A stretch of 11,121 bases of DNA, from contig JAOZSY010000058.1 of assembly GCA_029939445.1 (NCBI GenBank), positions 1 through 11,121 of the forward strand, read 5' to 3'. Shown here one piece after another: positions 1 to 6,966 of this stretch. The stretch comes from Bacteroidales bacterium. GTDB lineage: Bacteria > Bacteroidota > Bacteroidia > Bacteroidales > UBA1556. A program made the position numbers and the translations under genes. The notes beneath the pieces were generated by a model. It saw nothing but the letters and a program-made list of their open reading frames with translations, searched no databases and was not told the DNA's origin. The first letter of the stretch is position 1, and the number at the start of each line of letters is the position of its first letter.

Positions 1-477
1 CCAAATAATTCTCACACAATTTCTTTAAGGATAATGATAAATCAGTATTCTAAAGATTTGAAATTGGAAGAAAGAAGATACGTAAGCTTATCAAAAGGAA
101 ATCTGTTTCCAAGTATTACTTTAAATACACTTTCTAATGGAAGAATTAACATTAATGAGAGCACCGCTAATCGTAAGCTTGTGTATTTGTGGAAACCTAA
201 TACTAAGGGATTTTATGATTTCAATAAAGTATTATTGGAGGTTAATGAAAAGTACTCCAATGATTCGCTAGAGATAATTGCAATTGCATTTATAAAAGAT
301 AAGCTCGAATGGCGAAATTACTGTAGAATGGAAAAAATGAATTGGGTAAATATGATTGCCGATGCTAATACCGAAGATATTATTAACCCCAAAGAGGAGT
401 ATTCGTTAATTTATATACTTGATAAAGATAATAATATACTTGATAGGGTAAATAATATTGATAGCCTGAAGTTATAG
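1..477 (+). CDS. Thioredoxin-fold (TlpA-like) protein lacking CxxC, 5' end probably missing
   Basis: The frame ends at TAA 475-477 and has no stop between the left edge and the first in-window ATG at 34. The true start may therefore lie outside the window. An AAGG sits 3 bases before that ATG, too close to be convincing as a ribosome binding site. Counting from ATG 34, residues 22-37 look like the entry strand of TlpA/AhpC-type domains (LFPSITLNTLSNG). Residues 48-60 match the strand and turn that normally carry the redox motif. Residues 68-95 form the next helix and strand, and 124-135 (LIYILDKDNNIL) match the 'flID.dG.i' strand. The active site is absent: after Trp53 the sequence is KPNTK, with no CxxC, and the only cysteine is Cys97. 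The usual Thr-Pro before the late strand is also missing. If the fold is right, this is a non-redox relative, perhaps the end of a larger exported two-domain protein. It converges on the DUF4159 gene with a 10-base gap and no visible terminator. Confidence 0.6.
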   Translation, partial: PNNSHTISLRIMINQYSKDLKLEERRYVSLSKGNLFPSITLNTLSNGRININESTANRKLVYLWKPNTKGFYDFNKVLLEVNEKYSNDSLEIIAIAFIKDKLEWRNYCRMEKMNWVNMIADANTEDIINPKEEYSLIYILDKDNNILDRVNNIDSLKL

Positions 478-487
478 TTTCCTCTTG

Positions 488-1144
488 CTAATTTAGAAAT
501 ACATAGGAAATAATATTTGCGCCCATTTGTAATGCTTGCTTGCGCTTATTTGCAGAATCGTTATGTACATCAGCGTCTTCCCAGCCATCGCCAAGGTCAC
601 ATTCGTAATCATAGAAACATACTAAGCGGCCTTCGTAAATAATGCCATATCCAATGGGAGTGTTGTCGTTATGCTCATGAATTTTTGGCAACCCATTATT
701 AAAATTATACTTCTGGTGATAAATCTTATGTGAAAAAGGAAGTTCCACAAATTCATGATCAGGAAATACTTTCTTCATCTGTGGTCTTATGAATTTATCC
801 ATTCCGTAATTATCAGAAATATGTAAAAACCCTCCCGAAATAAGATAATTGCGGAGGTTGTCGGCCTCTTGAGTTGAGAAAACAACATTGCCATGCCCGG
901 TAAGATGTATCATCGGATAATTAATAAGTTGCTTGCTGCCAACTTCTACCGTAGCTATACTTGTACTTATTGTAGTGCCAATATTGCTATTGCAGAAATT
1001 TACTAAGTTTGGAAGCGAAGTTGGATTTGCATACCAATCGCCACCACCATTATATTTTACCAATGCAATTTGAATATTTGATTTATCAGCAGATGATAAT
1101 AATATAATTAGAAATATTGGAATTATTATTTTAAAAAAACGCAT
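488..1144 (-). CDS. DUF4159 family exported protein
   Basis: This is a 218-residue protein starting at ATG 1144. A longer frame begins at 1222 but overlaps the end of rsmE, and only the internal Met is followed directly by a signal peptide (about 1-19, a hydrophobic run ending SSA). The family's landmarks are clear: YNGGGDWY at 31-38, LTGHGN at 81-86, GGFLHISDNYG at 104-114, SHKIYH at 138-143, and a Tyr/Asp-rich block at 178-190 that includes DLGDGWED. The C-terminal block ends in MGANIISYVFLN. DUF4159 domains are related to the class I glutamine-amidotransferase/ThuA-like fold. They occur either alone, as here, or at the end of larger membrane proteins. The biochemical role is unknown. The export signal implies a periplasmic location. 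The start lies 10 bases after the rsmE stop, so the two are probably co-transcribed. Family assignment is secure; function is not known. Confidence 0.85.
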   Translation of the reverse strand: MRFFKIIIPIFLIILLSSADKSNIQIALVKYNGGGDWYANPTSLPNLVNFCNSNIGTTISTSIATVEVGSKQLINYPMIHLTGHGNVVFSTQEADNLRNYLISGGFLHISDNYGMDKFIRPQMKKVFPDHEFVELPFSHKIYHQKYNFNNGLPKIHEHNDNTPIGYGIIYEGRLVCFYDYECDLGDGWEDADVHNDSANKRKQALQMGANIISYVFLN

Positions 1145-1154
1145 ATTATATTCT

Positions 1155-1871
1155 TTAGTCGTTGATAAAATGTATGGTATTGCAAGCCACCATTGCTGCA
1201 GTTTCGGTACGTAGGCGCTCAATTCCCATCTTTACAGCAATAAAACCTTTATTCTGAGCTAGAGTTACCTCTTCGTCATTAAAATCGCCTTCAGGTCCAA
1301 TAAGTATGCATACATCTTTGCCTTTCTTATATTCTTGCTTAAGGTCTTTTTGAGTTTCGTCTATCAAATGAGCAATGTATAATTCCTCTTCTTTTATGTT
1401 TTCTAAAAAAGTAGTATAGCTTTTAGCTTCGTTCAAAATAGGGTGATAGGCTTTTAGCGACTGCTTCATTGCCGAAGTAATTATAGTATTACTACGTTCT
1501 TGTTTTAAAACCTTGCGTTCAGAATGCTTCGTTATTATTGGCGTAATTTCATCAATACCCATCTCTGTGGCTTTCTCTAGAAACCACTCAAAACGCTTTA
1601 TGTTTTTTGTGGGAGCCACAGCAATGTGAATTTTATAGTTACGCTTTCCCTTTTCCGAAATATGCTCATCAATTTTTAATAAACATTGCTTCTTCTGAAC
1701 ATCATCAATGGTGCATTCAAACCAATTTCCTAATCCATCAGTAGCCTGTACCTTGTCTGATACTGACAAGCGCAAAACTTTAGATGCATGTTTTGCTTCT
1801 TCGCCTTGTAAAAGGATATGTCCACTTTTACGATTAATCCACTGTGGATTTTCTATATAAAAAAGATGCAT
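1155..1871 (-). CDS. rsmE: 16S rRNA (uracil(1498)-N(3))-methyltransferase RsmE
   Basis: RsmE is a SPOUT-class methyltransferase that uses S-adenosylmethionine to methylate N3 of U1498 in helix 44 of 16S rRNA, acting on the 30S subunit in the cytoplasm. The 238-residue length is normal for the family. The N-terminal PUA-like RNA-binding part (about 1-72) includes GEEAKHASKVLRL at 23-35. The catalytic trefoil-knot part (about 78-235) has the hallmarks KATEMGIDEITP at 100-111, HSERK at 116-120, GPEGDF at 192-197 and LRTETAA at 220-226. The last two form the SAM-binding knot. No key residue is missing. The ATG at 1871 gives the expected N-terminus, starting MHLFYIE. The gene is followed by the DUF4159 gene and preceded by a 78-base gap with its own promoter-like box, so it is probably independent of the upstream cluster or only partly read through from it. 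Confidence 0.96.
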   Translation of the reverse strand: MHLFYIENPQWINRKSGHILLQGEEAKHASKVLRLSVSDKVQATDGLGNWFECTIDDVQKKQCLLKIDEHISEKGKRNYKIHIAVAPTKNIKRFEWFLEKATEMGIDEITPIITKHSERKVLKQERSNTIITSAMKQSLKAYHPILNEAKSYTTFLENIKEEELYIAHLIDETQKDLKQEYKKGKDVCILIGPEGDFNDEEVTLAQNKGFIAVKMGIERLRTETAAMVACNTIHFIND

Positions 1872-1917
1872 TTTTACCTATTTTTAAGGGTTCTCCTGTT
1901 TTAATAAATTGCTAGCT

Positions 1918-1925
1918 CAAAAGTA
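1918..1925 (-). promoter_or_regulatory. Candidate Bacteroidota -7 box upstream of rsmE
   Basis: Read on the minus strand, the bases are TACTTTTG, matching the Bacteroidota -7 consensus TAnnTTTG. The box ends 46 bases before the rsmE ATG, inside the 78-base gap after the lipoprotein gene. No good TTTG/TTG -33 element is seen 19-21 bases further upstream, so the call rests on the -7 box and its position alone. Confidence 0.4.
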
Positions 1926-1949
1926 TAACTAAAATCCAGTTGCTTGTTA

Positions 1950-2588
1950 TTAATCTGCTTTTCCCCACCTTACTAAACTGTAGGCAACTCTATTACCATT
2001 ATTATCGGGCATACTTATTCTTAGTATAATTCCAATATCAATAGTGTAAAAGTCATAACCAATATCACTACGGTTTAGCAATGGTAATTGCCTAATATTT
2101 CGTGCTTCTATAGCCGGAAAACTTCCCGCCGAACATTTTACATCGTCCTCTAGATGATAGATTATTCTGTATGTATGACTAATAGTATCGCCTGAAGTAA
2201 TAACAATATTATCTTCTATGGTGTCGGCATCATTTTTATGGTAGAAAAATCGCTCTCCCTTTTCGTCAACAAGATATGCTGCCGAATCGCGAAGATATTG
2301 TGTGAAATTGCTGTTAGAAGCTGAGCGGTATTCATAATAGGTGTTTTCATTAATTTCAGTAGTTCCTATAATATATGTACTGTCAAGTCCTAGATATGTA
2401 TAATTCCCATTATTATCCATGGCAATAATGTCATAAATCCAGTAATTTCCAACCTCTTTGGGCGAATAACTAACTTCTCCTTCAAGTATTTTGTCAATAC
2501 TTTTATCTTCTTGTTTTTCGCAAGAATAATTAATGCCAATAATAAGTATGGAGGCAAATAGTAGTATTATTGATTTCTTAAACTTCAT
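1950..2588 (-). CDS. Putative lipoprotein, unknown function
   Basis: This is a 212-residue protein. It has a Lys-rich start (MKFKK), a hydrophobic stretch at about 6-18 and Cys23 in NYSC, which fits a relaxed Bacteroidota lipobox. The residues after the cysteine (EKQEDK) are acidic and charged, a pattern often associated with surface-exposed lipoproteins in this phylum. The mature part is rich in Tyr, Asp and beta-prone stretches. Examples are VGNYWIYDI at about 46-54, a region resembling the opening of several Bacteroidota lipoproteins of unknown function, and alternating polar/hydrophobic segments to the end. I do not recognise a named domain. It starts 3 bases after the stop of the TPR gene, with AAGG just before its ATG, and is the last member of the tightly packed minus-strand cluster. 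An accessory lipoprotein for the barrel/TPR pair is a reasonable inference from this position only. Confidence 0.8.
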   Translation of the reverse strand: MKFKKSIILLFASILIIGINYSCEKQEDKSIDKILEGEVSYSPKEVGNYWIYDIIAMDNNGNYTYLGLDSTYIIGTTEINENTYYEYRSASNSNFTQYLRDSAAYLVDEKGERFFYHKNDADTIEDNIVITSGDTISHTYRIIYHLEDDVKCSAGSFPAIEARNIRQLPLLNRSDIGYDFYTIDIGIILRISMPDNNGNRVAYSLVRWGKAD

Positions 2589-2591
2589 ACC

Positions 2592-3200
2592 TTATTTAAT
2601 TTTATTTAAACCTTCGGTGGCAGATTCGTTAGCTGGATATAATAGCAATGCCTTATTAAATAGAACTTTTGCTTCGCGCAATTTGCCAAGATAATAATTA
2701 TTCCAAGCAGCACCAATTACCACATCGTAAGTAAAAGGATATTGATTTAAAATTAGCTTATAAATAGGCTCCGCTTTTGAGTATTTAGCCGAATTAAGAT
2801 AAATCTGAGCAAGCTTTAGATTTGCCGTATAATTATTTGGCGCCATTACTAATATTTCATTATAAATAGTTATTACTTCTTGCCAATTTCCTAATGCCGA
2901 CTCAGGATATGTTTCCCCAAAAAGAGCTTCAATACTTAGGGGCTTTAGCGTCTGACAAATACTGTAATACTCAATGCTCTGAGGTAGTTGACCTGCTAAA
3001 TAATTGAGCCATCCTAAACGTAAGTTTATGGCGTATGATTCTTTGTCGTAAATCTTTATTAATTCGGCTGCTGCCTCACTATATTTTTCATTGCTTTCTA
3101 GCGTATAGCTTTTTGCAAATGCATTTGTATTATTTTGCGAAAATACAGATGTATTAGCAAAAAGAATTGCTGATATTATTAGATATTTTAAAATTTCCAT
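2592..3200 (-). CDS. Exported tetratricopeptide-repeat protein
   Basis: This is a 202-residue protein. A signal peptide covers about residues 1-21 (hydrophobic 5-15, then SVFSQ). The rest is almost entirely TPR-like helical pairs, at roughly 26-54, 56-89, 105-122, 124-156 and 158-191. Recognisable repeat ends are A.Y..LGW...GQ...SIEYY (about 57-79), APNNYTANLKLAQIYL (120-135) and the final KLREAKVLFNKALLLYPAN block (173-191). TPRs bind partner proteins, so this is probably a periplasmic adaptor. The start overlaps the end of the barrel gene by 13 bases. A strong AGGAGG lies 6 bases upstream of the ATG, inside the last codons of that gene, which fixes this start and suggests translational coupling. 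The upstream protein also begins with TPR-like repeats, so the two may interact. No enzymatic motif is visible. Confidence 0.85.
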   Translation of the reverse strand: MEILKYLIISAILFANTSVFSQNNTNAFAKSYTLESNEKYSEAAAELIKIYDKESYAINLRLGWLNYLAGQLPQSIEYYSICQTLKPLSIEALFGETYPESALGNWQEVITIYNEILVMAPNNYTANLKLAQIYLNSAKYSKAEPIYKLILNQYPFTYDVVIGAAWNNYYLGKLREAKVLFNKALLLYPANESATEGLNKIK

Positions 3201-4546
3201 TGTATTCCTCCTGCAATATTAAAATGTGAATAATCTATTAAGTTATTATTGGAATTATTTACTCTATTTCTACCTCCGTTTTGACCACCACTAGATTCTT
3301 CTTCTTCCTCTGGAATATCTTGATATTGCTCCATAGTGCTAAGAATATATTGAGGACCAATATAAAAGTTTATGCTTGGATTAAGAACGTAGATAAGTCT
3401 ACCACCAAACAAAGCCTTGGTTTTATATGAAGTTTCAAAAGTGTAATTTGAACTAAGCATAGTAAAGTTTTGCACGTTGCCAATTATTACCGATCCTTCA
3501 AGCCATAGTTTATTATATATTTTTCCACCTACTTTTTGGTAAATGACTGGTTTTAGCATATCATTATCCGATTTGAAAGCAGATATTTCTGTAATACTAT
3601 ATAAATTTAAGTTACCCATAGGGAACCACTGTAAACTCGCTCCAAATTGAAGATTCTTTCTTTCTAAGAAATTTGAATAAACAAAGTTTGCTCCAAATCT
3701 CATGTTTTTATATAGATAGTTATAGCTAAAACCTGCCATTAGGTTTGTGGTTTTATAGTTAAATTCTTCAATAACTAATGTGGAATCGTGCAATCCATAG
3801 GGGCTGCCCTCTACTCTATGAAATCCAAAAGCGAAATCGATACTAGATTTTGCATTGATGTGAATTCTTGGTTTTAGATTTACTATATGCTGTTTAAGTT
3901 TATAATTCTTAATATCAAAATATAGGCTGTTCTCAGCAGCACTTATCATATCAATATCTGAGTATGAGTATCTAAAATCTAATTCTATATTCCGAGAAGC
4001 AATAAAATAGCCGCCTATACCTATGGTGTTAATTGTTTGCTGGTAGTCTGTTTGAGAATACACTTTTTCTTCATCTTTTCTTAAATCACTCTCGTCTATT
4101 AGGTTTATTATATTACCATTGATATAGCTAAGATAAAAACTTCCGCGATGCTTCACGTTTATTAAGCTGTCCGCACTTTTGGTATTTGTAAAAAGTCTAT
4201 CGGTAAGGCAGTATTGCTTAGTATATAATAATGCCCTATAGTATAAGTCTATAAAAAATAAATCTGATAATGCCAATTCATTTTGATTAATGCATTTATC
4301 AAAATAATAAGTAGAAGTATAATAGTCTGCAGTATAAAAATATGCCACTGCCAATCGGTAATTTAAATAATAATAGTCAATATCATTTTTTGCAGCCACT
4401 TTGCCATAATATATTACAGAATCCCATGTGGCAGTATTATAATGCTTCAAACTTTGTGTATTTATCTCTTTAAAACTGCTTTGCCCCATTATGTTGACAG
4501 CAAATGTGAGAGTAAAGAAAATACTTAATATTATTTTGTTTATCAT
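3188..4546 (-). CDS. TPR-containing outer-membrane beta-barrel protein
   Basis: This is a 452-residue protein. A signal peptide covers about 1-21 (ending NIMGQ). Residues 25-115 are helical and TPR-like, with YYLNYRLAVAYFYTADYYTSTYYFDK at about 58-83 as the clearest repeat. From about 165 to the end the sequence alternates aromatic/hydrophobic and polar residues with Asn-rich turns, as in an outer-membrane barrel of perhaps 12-14 strands. It ends in QWKF, a typical aromatic C-terminal signal for barrel insertion by BamA. One predicted loop near 413-435 is an unusual run of Glu, Gly, Arg and Asn, presumably extracellular. The start overlaps the stop of the transporter/peptidase gene as ATGA, and the end overlaps the next TPR gene. 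I infer a periplasmic TPR arm attached to an outer-membrane barrel. The ligand or cargo cannot be read from the sequence. Strand count is estimated by eye. Confidence 0.8.
   Translation of the reverse strand: MINKIILSIFFTLTFAVNIMGQSSFKEINTQSLKHYNTATWDSVIYYGKVAAKNDIDYYYLNYRLAVAYFYTADYYTSTYYFDKCINQNELALSDLFFIDLYYRALLYTKQYCLTDRLFTNTKSADSLINVKHRGSFYLSYINGNIINLIDESDLRKDEEKVYSQTDYQQTINTIGIGGYFIASRNIELDFRYSYSDIDMISAAENSLYFDIKNYKLKQHIVNLKPRIHINAKSSIDFAFGFHRVEGSPYGLHDSTLVIEEFNYKTTNLMAGFSYNYLYKNMRFGANFVYSNFLERKNLQFGASLQWFPMGNLNLYSITEISAFKSDNDMLKPVIYQKVGGKIYNKLWLEGSVIIGNVQNFTMLSSNYTFETSYKTKALFGGRLIYVLNPSINFYIGPQYILSTMEQYQDIPEEEEESSGGQNGGRNRVNNSNNNLIDYSHFNIAGGIQWKF
3206..3212 (-). promoter_or_regulatory. 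Strong Shine-Dalgarno for the TPR gene inside the preceding gene
   Basis: On the minus strand the bases read AGGAGGA, with the AGGAGG core 6 bases from the ATG at 3200. It lies within the final codons of the barrel gene, where it encodes part of Gly-Gly-Ile. Strong SD sites are uncommon in Bacteroidota, whose ribosomes are reported to mask the anti-SD. It could therefore be functional coupling or a coincidence of the Gly-Gly codons. Confidence 0.5.
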
Positions 4547-6735
4547 CCTATATTTCTAGTAAAAGTATAATTCTCACCATCAATTTCAATCTTCCATTCT
4601 GTAGAATGGTCAGATTTAATATGATGAGTTGCTTTAATATATTGCTTATGATTTCCTAAAATTGTTTTGCCAAATTCAGATTGTAATTCAATTTCCGAAT
4701 CGTCAAGAAATTGCTTCTGACTAATATACCTCATATTGTAAATAGGCTTAATAAATATATGGAAAGGAGCAATAAAATCTTGCAGTATTCTTATAAAACT
4801 AATATCAGAAATTGGTAAAACATCTTGTATTTCTACCCCTTTATAATAGCCAAATAGTAACCTAAAACTCGATAGGTAGAACCAATATAAAGGGTCTGAT
4901 TTTGAGCCCTTATATGAGGAGAAAATAAGCTCATTATTGGTAATAGTGAAAAACGCAAAACTATTTGTTGCGGAGCTGTGAATGTAGGTTTGATTATTAA
5001 AATCTACTTCTACAGTCCATTTCAATTCTTCCTTTGAGAACTTACTATGCTTACCTTTAAGTTCCCACTGAATCTTTTGGCCAGGAGTGAATTTAAAAGC
5101 CTGAGTTAAGGCATTATTATTTGCGATACTTTCCACTGTATCATTAAGCTTAGGAATGGAAGAACTATAAAAACTAAAATCATCAGCCTGCTTTTTTATA
5201 AATGGACCAAGAGCAAATTTTATGGTCTTAGACCCAATAAATGCTGTTTTCTGAATTTGGAAATGAATATGAGGATATGGTGATCGTCCCGAATTCCCTA
5301 CATTGGCAATTAGCTCTCCTTTGCGGAGCCATTGTCCTTTATACACTTTAAAAGTTCCTGCTTTTATATGACTTATCTGGCTATAAATTTGCTCGCCATG
5401 TTTGATGACGATACTATTTCCCCAATTATTATCAATGTCCATCTCTCCAATTATATTATCATCAAGTCCATCTACAATCTCAATAACCTCACCAGCAGCA
5501 GGAGCTATAATAGGCTTGTTATAACAGTAATAGTCCTCTATTTCGTTACCTTCGTTTTTATATGCTTTCCCAGAATCATTTATTATAAAATCCCACGCAT
5601 ATTGCCATTCTCCTTTATGAGTAATATCTCCATTATGGCCCTGGTTAATAGTCCATTGCCCAAAAAATGGCAGCCCTATTGCTATTGGCGAATTATTTCC
5701 AAATCGCTTATAAAAGTTTATATTTGAATAAAGGTTTTTCTCTGGAGAGAATTGCTGAATACTTACTATTTCTGGTTTTCGGAGATTTCTTACTCGGTAT
5801 TTTAGTACTAGTAAAAAACTTAGTACTACTATATTAAAAGGAAGAGAGTATGTAGATAGTTGATAAATCTCTAAAATCTCACTGGTGCCACTTACTAAAA
5901 TAGATAGTATTGGTATTAGTAAAACAGTAATTAGGAACGAATACCACGATGGAATAATAAAAAATCCACCAATGGCAATGGCTGTTAATATGAAATTAAA
6001 TCCTATATAGCCGTAGTTTAAATCCCCCAAATTTGCTCCTATAATTTGATAATATCCATATGCAGCATAGAATCCTAATAGGCTTAGTACAAATGATATA
6101 CGGGAGTTTATCAATATTGCAATTGCAATTATTATTCCTGCGTAAATATTATACTGGAAAAATATGGCTCCCAAAGAAACAAAATACATCTGTAAAGATA
6201 GCGGCAAAGCTATTCCTTTGATGCTAAGATGTGTGTTTAGCAATTCGGTGCCTCCCAATAATACCAAGTCATTATATGAGTATACGCCAAGCTCACTAAT
6301 TTCTAAAGAAGTATAGTGGCGAGCGGCAAGGCTAACAATCCATATTCCCAAAAGAAATGGAATACTTAAAAAAGGTAATGTATATTTTGCTAGAATGGCC
6401 TCTATTACTACTGTAATAAAAAGTGTTAGTACCGACGAAAAAATAACCAATAAGGCAAATTCGAAGCTAAATTGATAATAAATTCCTAAGCCTAGGCCAA
6501 CTAATAGACTATTAAAACCATATAAGCCATTAATGATTTTTGATTTGTTAAGGCCTAATAATAAGGCTGAAATATGGCTTGCCGATATTGCTATTATTCC
6601 ACTAATACCAGCATTTAAACTGAAAAATGAAACTAATAATAATACAGCACCGAGTAGTTTGCTGTCCGAGAAAAAAATCTGAGAATAGCTACTCAATAAA
6701 CTTCTTAATATTTGCTGTAAATTAGTTTTTAGCAT
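4543..6735 (-). CDS. Urea transporter domain fused to M23 peptidase domain
   Basis: This is a 730-residue three-part protein. Residues about 20-315 match the urea transporter family (SLC14-like), with some ten hydrophobic segments in two pseudo-repeats. The first half has GLYGFNSLLVGLGLG (70-84) and LPFLSIPF (120-127); the second has GYIGFNFILTAIAIGGFF (242-259) and LSTYSLPF (293-300). These correspond to the two LPxxTxPF selectivity-filter motifs, with Ser in place of Thr in both and Ser in place of the first Pro in the second. Residues about 350-500 are an M23/LytM-type metallopeptidase domain. His373 with Asp382 (HKGEWQYAWDF), His456 (SHI) and His489/His491 (PHIH) fit the zinc and catalytic positions. 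The His-Asp spacing is longer than the classic Hx3D. Residues about 515-730 are beta-rich and unrecognised. Urea transporters passively conduct urea across the inner membrane, and M23 enzymes usually cut peptidoglycan peptides. I believe this domain pairing recurs in Bacteroidota, but its purpose is unknown to me. It is the first gene of the cluster and overlaps the barrel gene by 4 bases. Confidence 0.88.
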   Translation of the reverse strand: MLKTNLQQILRSLLSSYSQIFFSDSKLLGAVLLLVSFFSLNAGISGIIAISASHISALLLGLNKSKIINGLYGFNSLLVGLGLGIYYQFSFEFALLVIFSSVLTLFITVVIEAILAKYTLPFLSIPFLLGIWIVSLAARHYTSLEISELGVYSYNDLVLLGGTELLNTHLSIKGIALPLSLQMYFVSLGAIFFQYNIYAGIIIAIAILINSRISFVLSLLGFYAAYGYYQIIGANLGDLNYGYIGFNFILTAIAIGGFFIIPSWYSFLITVLLIPILSILVSGTSEILEIYQLSTYSLPFNIVVLSFLLVLKYRVRNLRKPEIVSIQQFSPEKNLYSNINFYKRFGNNSPIAIGLPFFGQWTINQGHNGDITHKGEWQYAWDFIINDSGKAYKNEGNEIEDYYCYNKPIIAPAAGEVIEIVDGLDDNIIGEMDIDNNWGNSIVIKHGEQIYSQISHIKAGTFKVYKGQWLRKGELIANVGNSGRSPYPHIHFQIQKTAFIGSKTIKFALGPFIKKQADDFSFYSSSIPKLNDTVESIANNNALTQAFKFTPGQKIQWELKGKHSKFSKEELKWTVEVDFNNQTYIHSSATNSFAFFTITNNELIFSSYKGSKSDPLYWFYLSSFRLLFGYYKGVEIQDVLPISDISFIRILQDFIAPFHIFIKPIYNMRYISQKQFLDDSEIELQSEFGKTILGNHKQYIKATHHIKSDHSTEWKIEIDGENYTFTRNIG

Positions 6736-6739
6736 TCTA

Positions 6740-6747
6740 CAAATTTA
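6740..6747 (-). promoter_or_regulatory. Weak candidate -7 box just upstream of the urea transporter fusion gene
   Basis: On the minus strand the bases read TAAATTTG, a match to TAnnTTTG, but they end only 4 bases before the start codon at 6735. Transcription from here would give an essentially leaderless message, and no -33 element is visible at the right distance. It is listed because it is the only consensus match in this upstream region. Confidence 0.2.
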
Positions 6748-6942
6748 AGTAAAAAAGTAGGGTATATATATTTAATGTTTTTATTTATCATTAGGTATAT
6801 TGACACGCATTGTTATTAAAACTTGTGTTTTCGAAAGAGGCTGTATTCAGAATTCTAGTAACGAGAGAATATTAATTTGATATTATAGCTTTTGGAATAA
6901 TAATTGATTAAATAAATGTAACTAATCAGTGTGAATGGGAAT

Positions 6943-6966
6943 ATGATAAATAATCGTAATTATCAT
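6943..6966. repeat. AT-rich hairpin sharing its right arm with the next hairpin
   Basis: ATGATAA (6943-6949) pairs with TTATCAT (6960-6966), followed by one A-A mismatch and two more pairs around an ATCG loop. Its right-arm bases TCAT (6963-6966) are also the outer left arm of the hairpin at 6963-6997, so the two cannot form fully together. Confidence 0.35.

Noticed and set aside
478..487. Bidirectional terminator between the convergent left genes
   Set aside because: Only 10 bases separate the stop codons and no inverted repeat of useful length is visible. The same applies to the convergent gap at 8043-8052.
1145..1222. Longer start for the DUF4159 protein
   Set aside because: The extra 26 residues overlap the rsmE 3' end and would bury the signal peptide. 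ATG 1144 gives a normal leader.
5332..5727. Plus-strand open frame of 131 codons
   Set aside because: It lies wholly opposite the M23 domain of the transporter fusion, which has clear family motifs, and its translation matches nothing recognisable.
4543..6735. Part of a urease/nitrogen assimilation locus
   Set aside because: No urease subunit, nickel accessory or nitrogen-regulation gene is present; neighbours are envelope proteins.
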